Shown here one piece after another: positions 33,037 through 43,200 of a stretch of 64,000 nucleotides of DNA. Made by a program: the position numbers and the translations under genes. The DNA is from Thiomicrorhabdus indica. GTDB lineage: Bacteria > Pseudomonadota > Gammaproteobacteria > Thiomicrospirales > Thiomicrospiraceae. The stretch's first letter is position 1, and each line of letters opens with the position of its first letter. The stretch is from positions 434,001-498,000 of the forward strand of contig NZ_CP033040.1 in assembly GCF_004293625.1 (NCBI RefSeq). The letters are read 5' to 3'. The notes under the pieces were generated by a model, which saw nothing but the letters and a program-made list of their open reading frames with translations, searched no databases and had not been told where the DNA came from.

Positions 33037-33756
33037 ATGATTGATACCCACGCCCATATTTTAGATTCCCAAAAAGATTATCCTTTTTACCGGCCGGTAA
33101 ATAGTTATCCAATACTCTCAATGTCAACAGGCCCTGAACAATGGCCTTCTAATCAGCGTTTATCAAGTTATTATCCTGAAGTTTATTATGCGGTTGGTGT
33201 TCATCCTTGGTTTGTTTCTCAAACAAGTTTATCTACCTTGGATTCGATGGAGCTTTTCTTTGCTGACAATAAATGTCTCGCAGTAGGCGAAATTGGTCTA
33301 GATTTTTCACCCAAATTTAAATCCAGCCAAGCATTACAACGAGAATTTTTTTATCACCAATGCTGTATTGCAGAAAAATTTAACCGGCCGGTATCAATTC
33401 ATGCTGTTAAGTGTCATAACGAGATGTTTAAAATCCTAAAAGCATTTAACCTTAGTGGTGTTGTGCATGGTCTAAGTGCTTCCAAAGAAGTTTGTCATCA
33501 GTATTTGAGATTAGGTTTTAAGATTGGCATAAACGCCTCTGTATGTCGTCCTATGTCCAAGCGCATAATTGAAATGGTCACCGACTTTCCTCTTAGCTCT
33601 TTTGTTGTTGAAACAGATTTTCCGAATATTTCTGACTCTTTAGACATGAATCCTATTATCAATGAAATTTCACAACTAAGTTGCCGCTCTAAAGATGAGG
33701 TCATTGAGAAAACCACTTATAATGCAGAGCAAATTTTTAAGTTTGGGGTTAAGTGA
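33037..33756 (+). CDS. TatD-family metal-dependent hydrolase
   Basis: The 239-residue product starts MIDTHAHILD; the HxH (H5, H7) is the first metal ligand pair of the TatD DNase family. GVHPWF, AVGEIGLDFS and SIHAVK give further ligands, and VVETDFP the C-terminal aspartate. Family members are 3'-5' exonucleases or D-aminoacyl-tRNA deacylase-like enzymes; the exact substrate is open. Two ACCGGCCGGT copies lie in the gene (33089-33098, 33383-33392), both read as Arg-Pro-Val. Its stop overlaps the next start by one base, so it heads a four-gene operon. Confidence 0.88.
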   Translation: MIDTHAHILDSQKDYPFYRPVNSYPILSMSTGPEQWPSNQRLSSYYPEVYYAVGVHPWFVSQTSLSTLDSMELFFADNKCLAVGEIGLDFSPKFKSSQALQREFFYHQCCIAEKFNRPVSIHAVKCHNEMFKILKAFNLSGVVHGLSASKEVCHQYLRLGFKIGINASVCRPMSKRIIEMVTDFPLSSFVVETDFPNISDSLDMNPIINEISQLSCRSKDEVIEKTTYNAEQIFKFGVK

Positions 33757-34478
33757 TGGATGCATTGTTTGAACGGAGTCTTTTGGTTTTTGGTGAAGCA
33801 GGAATTACCAACCTACAAAATTGTCATGTGTTAATTGCCGGTGTCGGTGGTGTGGGTGGTTTTGTTGCTGAATCACTCGCTCGAGCAGGAGTTGGCACTC
33901 TAACGTTGATCGACCATGACACAGTAAATGCATCTAATAAAAACCGCCAAATTATTGCTCTAGACTCTACTACCGGCCGGTATAAAGTCGATGTGATGCA
34001 AGAGCGTATTAGTGATATAAACCCCAATTGTAAGGTCATTACTTCGAAAGAGTTTATTCGTCCAGAAGACATGCAGGATTTGCTATCACAGCCTTTTGAT
34101 TATGTTGTTGATGCCATTGATAGTTTAAACTGCAAGGTTTCCTTAGTGGCAACAGCAAAAAAACTTAACCGGCCGGTGGTTTCCAGTATGGGCGCAGGTC
34201 GTAGAATTGATCCTTCAAAAATCAAACTTGCCGATATTTCCAAAACCCATGGTTGTGCCTTGGCTCGCAATATGCGCCAACGTTTGAAAAAGCAGGGCAT
34301 TTCAAAAGGTGTGATGACAGTTTTTTCTGAAGAAATCCCAATGCCGCCAGGCCCAATGGAAGAAATTGAGGGTGCGAGAGGCCGTGTCGTCAATGGGACA
34401 GCGAGCTATATGCCGGGTATTTTCGGTCTAATGCTAGCAGGTTTTGTTATTAAACAGATAGCTGCAGCAACAAAATGA
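33756..34478 (+). CDS. tcdA: tRNA threonylcarbamoyladenosine dehydratase
   Basis: The 240-residue product has an N-terminal Rossmann motif GVGGVGG (residues 29-35) that binds ATP, and the E1-like segments LTLIDHDTVNASNKNRQI and YVVDAIDSL. TcdA/CsdL converts t6A37 of tRNA to cyclic ct6A. It carries two ACCGGCCGGT copies (33972-33981 as Thr-Gly-Arg, 34168-34177 as Arg-Pro-Val). It overlaps the kinase gene by ATGA. Coupling of a tRNA-modification gene to a two-component system is unusual but may only reflect tight packing. Confidence 0.9.
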   Translation: MDALFERSLLVFGEAGITNLQNCHVLIAGVGGVGGFVAESLARAGVGTLTLIDHDTVNASNKNRQIIALDSTTGRYKVDVMQERISDINPNCKVITSKEFIRPEDMQDLLSQPFDYVVDAIDSLNCKVSLVATAKKLNRPVVSSMGAGRRIDPSKIKLADISKTHGCALARNMRQRLKKQGISKGVMTVFSEEIPMPPGPMEEIEGARGRVVNGTASYMPGIFGLMLAGFVIKQIAAATK

Positions 34479-36355
34479 AAGCGTCGTTGATTAACGTACT
34501 TTTGTTTGTAATGACTGTTTTTATTCACAATGTAGGTCATGCACAAAGTACATCTCATCATCAAATTCCCCAGTTTGAAGTCTATATTGATCAAAGCAAG
34601 TCACTAGCTATTCAAGACATTACTCAATTGAATGATGATGCCTTTAGGCCAGTTGCAAAAGCTGGCTATGTTGGCGGCTATAACAGATTTCATCACTGGT
34701 TAAAATTTACTATTCAGCCCTCAAATGATCCAAATACGCCTTTAATGATGCGGGTTAGCCCAACTTATTTAGATGCGGTGAGTTTGTATTTACCCAATGC
34801 GGAAGGCGGTTTTAGAGTTTTGCGTTCTGGCGATACGATTGAAACACAGGTAACTCAGTCTGATCGTGCACTGTTATTTGAGCTAGGTGTGATGAGCGAA
34901 CCGACAACCGCCTATATTGAGTTTCATACCATTAACACTCACACCTTAGTCGCGGATATTTATTCTCCTGACAATTATCGTCATGCCTTGCTTGTCGATT
35001 ATGCTTTGTCAGGGATTTTTATCGGTTTGCTCGTCGCACTGATTTTTATCAATCTTGGCTATGGACAGTGGAGATCGGATGCAAGTTTCCGTAACTATCT
35101 ATTATTTATTTTTGCGTCGTTATTGGTATTCATTGCCGTACATGGTTGGGTGCAGTACTTCCTGCCCGACTCATGGCGAGGCTGGGCTAATTATCTACCA
35201 CAACTGACGACCTTGATTTATCTTTGGGTATTAAATTCGGTACACCGCGCTCTTTTTGAATTTGATCGACAGGCAACCCCAATGTATTTTTGGGTTTCTA
35301 AACTTTACCAAGTCACTATTGTGATTGGCTTGCTTTCATTGATGTTTGATTTCTATATTGAGTATATGCCAATCTTTATGAAAATCACTTTGGTGTATTT
35401 GTTGTTGATTGTATTTTATGCGTTTTATCTAACACTAAGAAAAATAGAAGAAGGTGGATGGTTATTTTTAGCCTCTATTTTTGGATTAACGGGGATTTTT
35501 GGCACGGTATTATCATTGAGCGGACTCGTGTCCGGTGGTGCGATTTTAATGTATTCCTACACGGCTGGGACTTTAGGAAGTATTATCGTTTTTCAAACCA
35601 TTATGAGTCGACGGATTCGTAAAATCGAACAAGATCGAGTGACCGCTGTGCTGGATAAAGAGCACGCACAAATGCTTGCAGAAAAAGAAAAGACCGATAA
35701 AGAACAAAAAGCGCAATTTCTCAGTATGCTGTCACATGAGTTAAAAACCCCGTTATCAGTGATCAGTATGGGATTACATCGCCCGACTATGTCAGATCGT
35801 TCTCGACAGCACTTACTACAAGCCGTAAGTGATATGAGCATGGTGATTGATCGCTGTGCGGTGTTAGAAAAAGTGGATGATCAAATTCATTCAGAATCAA
35901 AACCCGTTGAAATCGTGTCTTTGCTCAAGCAGGTGATGGAAAGTTTTCAATCACAGCGTATTGAATTTGTTGAGTGTGACGGTCAACTTGTCATTAATTC
36001 TGATGAAGATTGGTTAAGAGTGATTTTTATCAACCTCATCGACAATGCCTTAAAATACAGCCCGAAAGATCAAACCATTCAAGTTATGCTGTCTACAACT
36101 GATGATAAAGATAAAGTCTGTGTTCAAGTGACCAATCCAACGCAAGAAGCCTTGCCTGAAGCCGATGAGATTTTTACAAAGTACTACCGTGCGAAAACCG
36201 CCCATAAACAAACCGGTTCAGGTTTGGGGTTGTATATAGTCAAACGTTTGACTGACCAATTGCAGGCGCAGATTTCTTACCGGCCGGTCGAAAAGTACAC
36301 GGCAGGTGATGACTACGACCTAGTAGAAATGCGATTATGTCTGAAAAAAGTTTAA
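34475..36355 (+). CDS. Sensor histidine kinase with 7TM-DISM input region
   Basis: The 626-residue protein has a signal peptide (MKASLINVLLFVMTVFIHNVGHA), a periplasmic 7TMR-DISMED2-like domain (about 30-165), seven membrane segments (about 170-375), a short coiled linker, and a HisKA domain with phospho-acceptor H421 in LSHELKTPLS. The ATPase domain has the N box DNALKYSP near 523 and the G box GSGLGLYIVKRL near 581. DISM receptors sense extracytoplasmic ligands, often carbohydrate-like. One ACCGGCCGGT lies at 36279-36288. It overlaps the response regulator gene by 19 bases, so the two are surely partners. Confidence 0.88.
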   Translation: MKASLINVLLFVMTVFIHNVGHAQSTSHHQIPQFEVYIDQSKSLAIQDITQLNDDAFRPVAKAGYVGGYNRFHHWLKFTIQPSNDPNTPLMMRVSPTYLDAVSLYLPNAEGGFRVLRSGDTIETQVTQSDRALLFELGVMSEPTTAYIEFHTINTHTLVADIYSPDNYRHALLVDYALSGIFIGLLVALIFINLGYGQWRSDASFRNYLLFIFASLLVFIAVHGWVQYFLPDSWRGWANYLPQLTTLIYLWVLNSVHRALFEFDRQATPMYFWVSKLYQVTIVIGLLSLMFDFYIEYMPIFMKITLVYLLLIVFYAFYLTLRKIEEGGWLFLASIFGLTGIFGTVLSLSGLVSGGAILMYSYTAGTLGSIIVFQTIMSRRIRKIEQDRVTAVLDKEHAQMLAEKEKTDKEQKAQFLSMLSHELKTPLSVISMGLHRPTMSDRSRQHLLQAVSDMSMVIDRCAVLEKVDDQIHSESKPVEIVSLLKQVMESFQSQRIEFVECDGQLVINSDEDWLRVIFINLIDNALKYSPKDQTIQVMLSTTDDKDKVCVQVTNPTQEALPEADEIFTKYYRAKTAHKQTGSGLGLYIVKRLTDQLQAQISYRPVEKYTAGDDYDLVEMRLCLKKV

Positions 36356-37029
36356 ATCTACTCTTGGTGGAAGATCATTTGGCGTTGCGCGAAGTGCTCG
36401 CAGAGTCATTGGTGGACTTTGGCTATCAGGTTAGAGCCTTTGAGTCCGCAGAAGACGCCTTGGTTGATGAGCTGGCTGAGTCTTGCCACATTGCGATTTT
36501 AGATGTGAATTTACCGGGTGAAGATGGCCTGTATCTAGCCAATCAGTTGCGTTTGAAAAACCCAAGAATCGGCATTATTTTTCTCACCGTCCGAAATCAA
36601 GTCGCCGATCGATTATCCGGCTATGAAGCCGGAGCGGACCTTTACCTACCCAAACCGATTTCGCCAGACGAACTCCATGCAGCGATAAAGGCTTTGTCTC
36701 GACGTTTGCCGATTGATGCAAACATCGATGTCTTCTTTAATCTCTTTTCATCTGAGCTGAGTAACGCGCAAAACGATTCAGTGATCTTATCCGATGAGGA
36801 AAGCCGGTTGTTGATTGCACTTTCACAAGCCGCAAAGCAACAACTGGAGTTTTGGGAGTTGGCAGAAAGTCTTGGACTTGACGTAGAGAATATTAATTTA
36901 CGCACTACCCTCGAAAAACGCATCTCACGACTGCGTAAAAAATTAACTCAAATCAACCAATCTTCAACTTCGATAAAATCCATTCGTGGCGTGGGTTATC
37001 AACTCACCCTTTCAATCAAACTCCAATAA
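36337..37029 (+). CDS. Response regulator, OmpR/PhoB type
   Basis: The 230-residue protein has a receiver domain with the acidic pair E12/D13, phospho-acceptor D56, T84 and K106. The C-terminal part is a divergent winged helix that still ends with the typical SIKSIRGVGYQL segment. It is the partner of the overlapping kinase. The targets are unknown; the giant secreted protein gene begins 187 bp downstream on the same strand, which makes it a candidate target. Confidence 0.88.
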   Translation: MSEKSLNLLLVEDHLALREVLAESLVDFGYQVRAFESAEDALVDELAESCHIAILDVNLPGEDGLYLANQLRLKNPRIGIIFLTVRNQVADRLSGYEAGADLYLPKPISPDELHAAIKALSRRLPIDANIDVFFNLFSSELSNAQNDSVILSDEESRLLIALSQAAKQQLEFWELAESLGLDVENINLRTTLEKRISRLRKKLTQINQSSTSIKSIRGVGYQLTLSIKLQ

Positions 37030-37216
37030 CACGACATAAAAAGATTTTTCTTAAAAATCAATAAGGTAGATTGTTTTTGGTCTTGATTGAATGATTTTAT
37101 AGACTTTTATATAAGTCAGCATCGGTCAGGGTTCTCAATCGCTCTTCATTATTATAGCTTCTGATAAAACTATTTCCGGCAACTTGCTAATCTATGCCGC
37201 TATCAGGAGTTTACCT

Positions 37217-40200
37217 ATGTCCGACTTAACGACTACCAGTCTATCTTCCACCCGCCAAGAAGTGGCGTTTATTGACACATCGGTTGCCGATTACCAAACC
37301 CTAGTGGAAGGTTTACCGGCCGGTATCGAAGTAGTTCTCATCGACGCTAACCAAGACGGGATACAACAAATCGCCGATTGGGCGGCGAATAACTCTGGCT
37401 ACGATGCGATTCATATCCTTTCCCACGGTAGTGATGGTCAAGTGCAACTTGGCACCGCCAATCTGAATAACGATACCCTTGCAAGCTATTCAAATGCCTT
37501 AGCCCAAATCGGCCAAAGCCTCACCGAAGACGGCGATATTTTGCTTTACGGCTGTAATGTTGCCGCAAGTGAAACCGGTGTGGAGTTTATTGGCAAACTC
37601 GCACAAGCGACTAGCGCGGATATTGCTGCTTCAGATGACTTAACAGGTTCCACAAAGAAAGGCGGGGATTGGGTGTTGGAAGTGGAGGCAGGAAGTATTG
37701 AGTCAGAAATACTGATGGCGATAAACTACAAGGGAGCTCTTCCTGAACGGGAGCTGATTACTGACTTTGAGGGATTAATAACTGAAAACAATTTTGGATA
37801 TGTTGTGTCAACCAACGGATCTGTCTCGGCAAGTAATATTTTAGACACTGGCTGGAATGTTTCTGCTCAAGGAGATACAGACTCCAGTACATTAATCCAG
37901 CTTTGGAATGACTTTGATTTTGTTGGAGATGCAATATCCTTCCAAGATAACGGCACTTCGAACAAATTAAATAATATTTCTTGGTCCTTAAGCGACGGTT
38001 CAAGTTTTGCATTAGCGTCTCTTGATATTCGACAGAATGAATTATCTTCTTTTACAATCATCGGTAAGCGTGATGGGGATGCGGTTGCATCAAAAACATT
38101 CACGAATTCCTTTAGTGGCGCAACCTTAAGTTTTAATGACGACGCGGATTTTTTGGAAATTGATGAATTTGTTTTTACCGTTCCTGTCGAAACAGATTTT
38201 ACTGCTTTAATGATAGGTAAGATTGATACAACGCCTTTCACTCCGCCAAATGATGTCCCTGTTCTTGGTGACACACCATTAGATGCATCTGTTACAGAAG
38301 ATGTCACAACTGCCATTGATTTATCGGCTTATAATATTTCCGATGCTGATGGCGATACAATAACTTTAAGGCTGGCAGTTGATCGCGGAATTGTTACTAG
38401 CACGGATGGGAATGGAACAACGGCTGGGATAACCATTGCGAATTCAGGCTCAACCTCTATGACTTTGCAAGGCACCGCTGATGCGTTAAATACCTATCTG
38501 AATGACCCTTCAAAAATCACTTATACCACAGCCGCTAATGACACCACTGCGGCGACTTTGACTGTCACGCCAAATGACGGCACAGAAGATGGCACCTCTG
38601 ATACAGTTACGATTAACGTAACCCCCGTTAATGATGCGCCAACCTATACCGCAACAGGACTGAATCCAACTTTCACTGAAGGCACTGACAGTACACCCAA
38701 CTGGCCTGGCTTGCCGTTGCTATTCAGCAATAACAGCTTTGACACGATTGAAGCGGGTCAAGAAATTACACAAGTCACAGTGACCATCACCAATGTCACC
38801 GATACGCAAGAGTTTATAGGCTTGCGAACAGGAGCTGACAGCTCGATTAATATGGCGCTGGTGGACGGTACAAACGAAACCATAAATCTGCCAGGTTTGA
38901 GCTTCAATTACCAAGTCAGCATGAGCGGAACCACTGCTACCCTTATTATTACCAGCAGTGATAGCGCCGCAGTTTGGAATGGTTATGGTGCTCAGTTGTT
39001 TTATCACAATACATCTGATACCCCGACCGAAGGCGAGCGTGTGGTCACGGTCACCGCGGTTAAAGACGATGGCGGTAAGGAAAATAATGGTGAAGACACC
39101 ACCACCGGTTTAACCGTGTCCTCGACGGTGACTGTGGTGTCGGCAAATGATGCGCCTATTTTGGATACTACCGCGTCTCCCTCATTGACCACTGTTTTAG
39201 AAGACAGTGCAGCGCCAACCAATGGCTCAACCACCAATGCCACTTTAGTCAGTGATTTATTGACAGGTGCGAGTGATCCTGATGGCGATACTCCACTAGG
39301 TATGGCTGTAACAGGGGTTAGTTCTGATGGAACGCTTTATTACTCAACCGATGCTGGTACAAATTGGACAGCCTTAGGCGCTGTTTCAGCAACGTCTGCA
39401 TTGATCCTATCTGGTGATGCTAATACCTATGTCTACTTTAAACCGGATGCCAATTACAGCGGTACGCTTGAAGATGCCATTACCTTTAAAGCTTGGGATG
39501 GCACAGGTGGTTATACCAATGGGGAAACAGGTGTGTCACTAGGGGCAAGTATTATTGGTAGCTATGATGTCTCAGGATCGGTTTCAGATGTTGTTGTGGT
39601 TGGGGATTATGCCTATCTTGCTAACTCGACGACCGGTCTGGATGTTATTGACATCAGTAATCCAGCTAACCCTACTAAAGTTGGTAATTACGCAAATGCT
39701 ATAGATTATGAATTAGGTGTCGAGATTGGTGGCAATTATGCCTATGTATTGACCGATGAATCGATTGATATTGTCAGCATTTCTGATCCAAGTTCACCCC
39801 AATATCTGACAAAAATTTCAATTACCGATGCATCTGATATTCAAGTTGTTGGCAATTACCTTTATGTAGGTGATAAAACTGGCGATACCTTTCAAATCTA
39901 TGATGTTTCACAACCAGATGCACCGAGTTTAAAGAGTTCTGTCGATCTAAACAGTCAATTTACCTTTTTAGAGCGAATTTTTGTTGATGGAAATACCGCC
40001 TATATTGCGGCGGGAACTAATGGCTTAAAAATCGTTGAAATTAGTCCAGAGCAGACACTTTCCTTAGATGCTGTTAAAAATACCATTGCATTAGGCAATG
40101 CAAATGATGTAGTGGTAAGCGGAAACTATGCTTATGTTGCCGATTCAAATGGTAACGTTAAAGTGGTTGATCTTTCTTGGGGGGTAGAGGCGGCTTCTGT

Positions 40201-43200
40201 CGCAGGGACTCTTGCGGTTGGTGGAGCACCACAAGGCCTTGATATCGATGGTGATACTCTCTATTTAGCCAATGGTTTTGGCGACGTATTAGTTATCGAT
40301 ATCAGTTCACCAACTTCACCTGAAGTCGTTCAAACCATTGCAACGGCTGATTTGTCAATTAAGCCCGATAAAGCTGGAGATTTTCTCTATGTTGCCAATC
40401 GCAATGAAGGTCTTCAGATTATTGATATATCCGAAAATACGGCTTTTTCTTCTGCCAGCGATACCGTTAGCATTGAGGTAACCGCAATTAATGATGCACC
40501 TACTGCAAATATTGGTACACAAAACCGAGACTATGCAGAAAATGATGCGGCAGTAACGGTCTTTGCCTCTTATTCCAGTGTGACCTCCGGTGTTGGTGAA
40601 ACTGATACGTTTGATGGATTAACCTTAACGGTTAGCAATGTTTCTGATGGTACGGCTGAAGTGGTCAATATTGATGGCACAGCTATCAGTCTTATAGACG
40701 CTACAGGGACAACCACCACTAGTGGCTTTGACTATTCTGTCGTTATGAGTGAAGGAACTGCGACAATCACCTTAACCAATGGCGATTTGTCAGCCTCGGA
40801 CATGGGAACTCTGATTAAAGCGATTTCCTACGAACATACTTCAGATAATCCATCGGAAGGCGCTCGCGAAATCACTTTAACATCGATTACCGATAATGGC
40901 GGGATTGAAAATGGTGGTGTTGACACCAAAACACTTACTGCCAAATCAACCATCACTGTCAGTGCAGTCAATGATGCACCGGTTTTAGATGCGAATCAAT
41001 CCCCCGTTTTAGGTGCAATCGTTGTGGGGCTTACTGCTCCAACCAATGGCTCAACCGATCATTCAACGTTAGTGAGCGATTTATTAATCGGTGCTAGTGA
41101 TGCGGAAAGTGCAACTTTGGGTATGGCGATTACTGGAATCAATGAAAACGGTACGCTTTACTACACCATTGATGGCGGTACAACTTGGACAGAATTTACC
41201 GGCACGGCTTCGGAGACTTCCGCATTAGTGTTGACTGGAGATGCTAATACACGCCTGTATTTTGCGCCAGATGAAAATTACAGCGGTACGCTAAACGATG
41301 CCATTACCTTTAAGGCTTGGGATGGCACGGGTGGTTATACCAATGGACAAACGGGGGTATCTTTGGCAGGAAGCTTCGTAGAATCTGATAGTGACAATTG
41401 GAATGAAGGCGCGCTTTTTGTTGAAGTGCTGGGGGATTTTGCCTATGTGTCAAATGCAGCTAATGGTGAAATTACTGGCTACAATATTTCAGATCCGTCC
41501 AATAATATCCAATTCGATGGGTATAGTTTATCAGGTGGTTTAGGTTTGTCCATTGCTAATGATCGTGCTTATGTCACGAAAGGCAGCACTCTTAGCGTTG
41601 TCGATATTCAAAACCCAGATGAAGATATGTATCCAACACTTGGCAGCATCAATCTTGGGTTTGAGGCTGGAGATTTAACCGTTGTTGCTGATAAAGCTTA
41701 TATTGTAGACCAGGTTGGAAAGGCTGTAAGAAGCGTTACGATCAGTGACCCTGAAAATATAAGTATGGATGATAGTATTAATTACCCGACTGTGGGTAAC
41801 AGTTTCCCAAATAATGCCGAAATTAGTGGTACCAATTTGTTTGTTGCTTCTCCTGATTTAGGCATTTTAATATATGATATTTCTACTTTTGGTACAGTAG
41901 TCACTTCCTCTTCTGTCTATTATACATCCCAGGCCTACGCGATTAAGGTGATGGGTGATTACGCTTACGTTGCTGATGGTGTGGCAGGCTTAAAAGTTCT
42001 TGATATCTCTAACCTTGGCAATATTACCGAGGTGGGAAGTGTCGATACCGACGGTACCGCGATTATGCTCAAAGTGGTTGATAATACCGTTTATCTAGCA
42101 GATTCAGAAGCCGGTGTTCAGATTATTGATGTCTCAGACCCAACCAATCCAACGATTACTCAAACCATTCTGCCTGAGCGTGGAGAAGAAGGTTCTACAC
42201 AAGATGTCGCTTATGCCAATGGCACAGTCTTTATTGCGGACTACGGCAATGCCTTCTTGTCCTACACGCAGACCGAGAACACAGCCTTCTCAACGGCCAG
42301 TGATACGGTGAGTTTGACTGTTAACGAAAATTCATTGCCAACCGGTGAAGTGCAAGTTGAAGGGACGGTTCAACAAGGCCAAACTCTTACGGCCAGCAAT
42401 ACTCTTGCGGATGAAGACGGCCTAGGTGACATCTCTTATCAATGGTTGCGTGATGGTCAACCAATTGCAGATGCCATGGGCGAAACCTATACCTTAACGT
42501 CAGCGGATGTAGGTGCGGAAATTTCTGTTTCCGCAAGCTACACGGATGGTCAAGGAACGGATGAGATTGTGACAAGTGCAGCCACAAGCATTGTGAGTGC
42601 CTTGCCAACTCCTCCGCCTCCTGTCCCAACCGAAGCGCCGACACCCGAGCCTACTGAGCCTCCAACGGAAGCGCCGACGGAAGCGCCAACACCAGAACCG
42701 ACTGTTGATACAGTGGATGGCGTCACAGTAGAAACCCAAGAAGAAAGCGACGAAAACGGTAACCAAACCACAACCATCAATGTTGCACCGACAACGGATG
42801 AACGTGATGAAGACGAGGAAACTGAACACGGCAATCTAGCGGACATTCCAATCGCTTCAGATGAACAAGGCAACCCAGTGGTTCAAGTCTCGATACCAAC
42901 CGGGGTTGGTTTTACCGCACAAGCGGTCACGCCTGCCACCAATGAGAATGGCGATTTGGCGACGACTTTACGTGAACTGTTGATCTCCGTCTCTGAGCCT
43001 CGTACAGAATCCGAAGAAGATCTCAACGAGATTATCCAGGAAGGCATTGATGCTTATGTGCCAACAGTTAATGACGAAGCGCAAGTCACTGTTCGCACGG
43101 TCACTTTAAGCACCGCTGAAGGTCGTGATGGTCCTGTTCCAAGTGAACCGATTATTGTCACTGGTGCAATGGGAACCGGTGAAGACGATTTGGACAATCC

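Noticed and set aside
37041-37062. Terminator behind the response regulator gene
   Set aside because: GATTTTT-CTT-AAAAATC can fold, but the stem is only A-T rich and no T run follows.
42387-42873. Several long minus-strand open frames opposite the Pro/Thr/Glu linker of giant gene 1
   Set aside because: They are the complement of a repetitive, codon-biased linker and show low-complexity Arg/Ser/Val products without ribosome binding sites.
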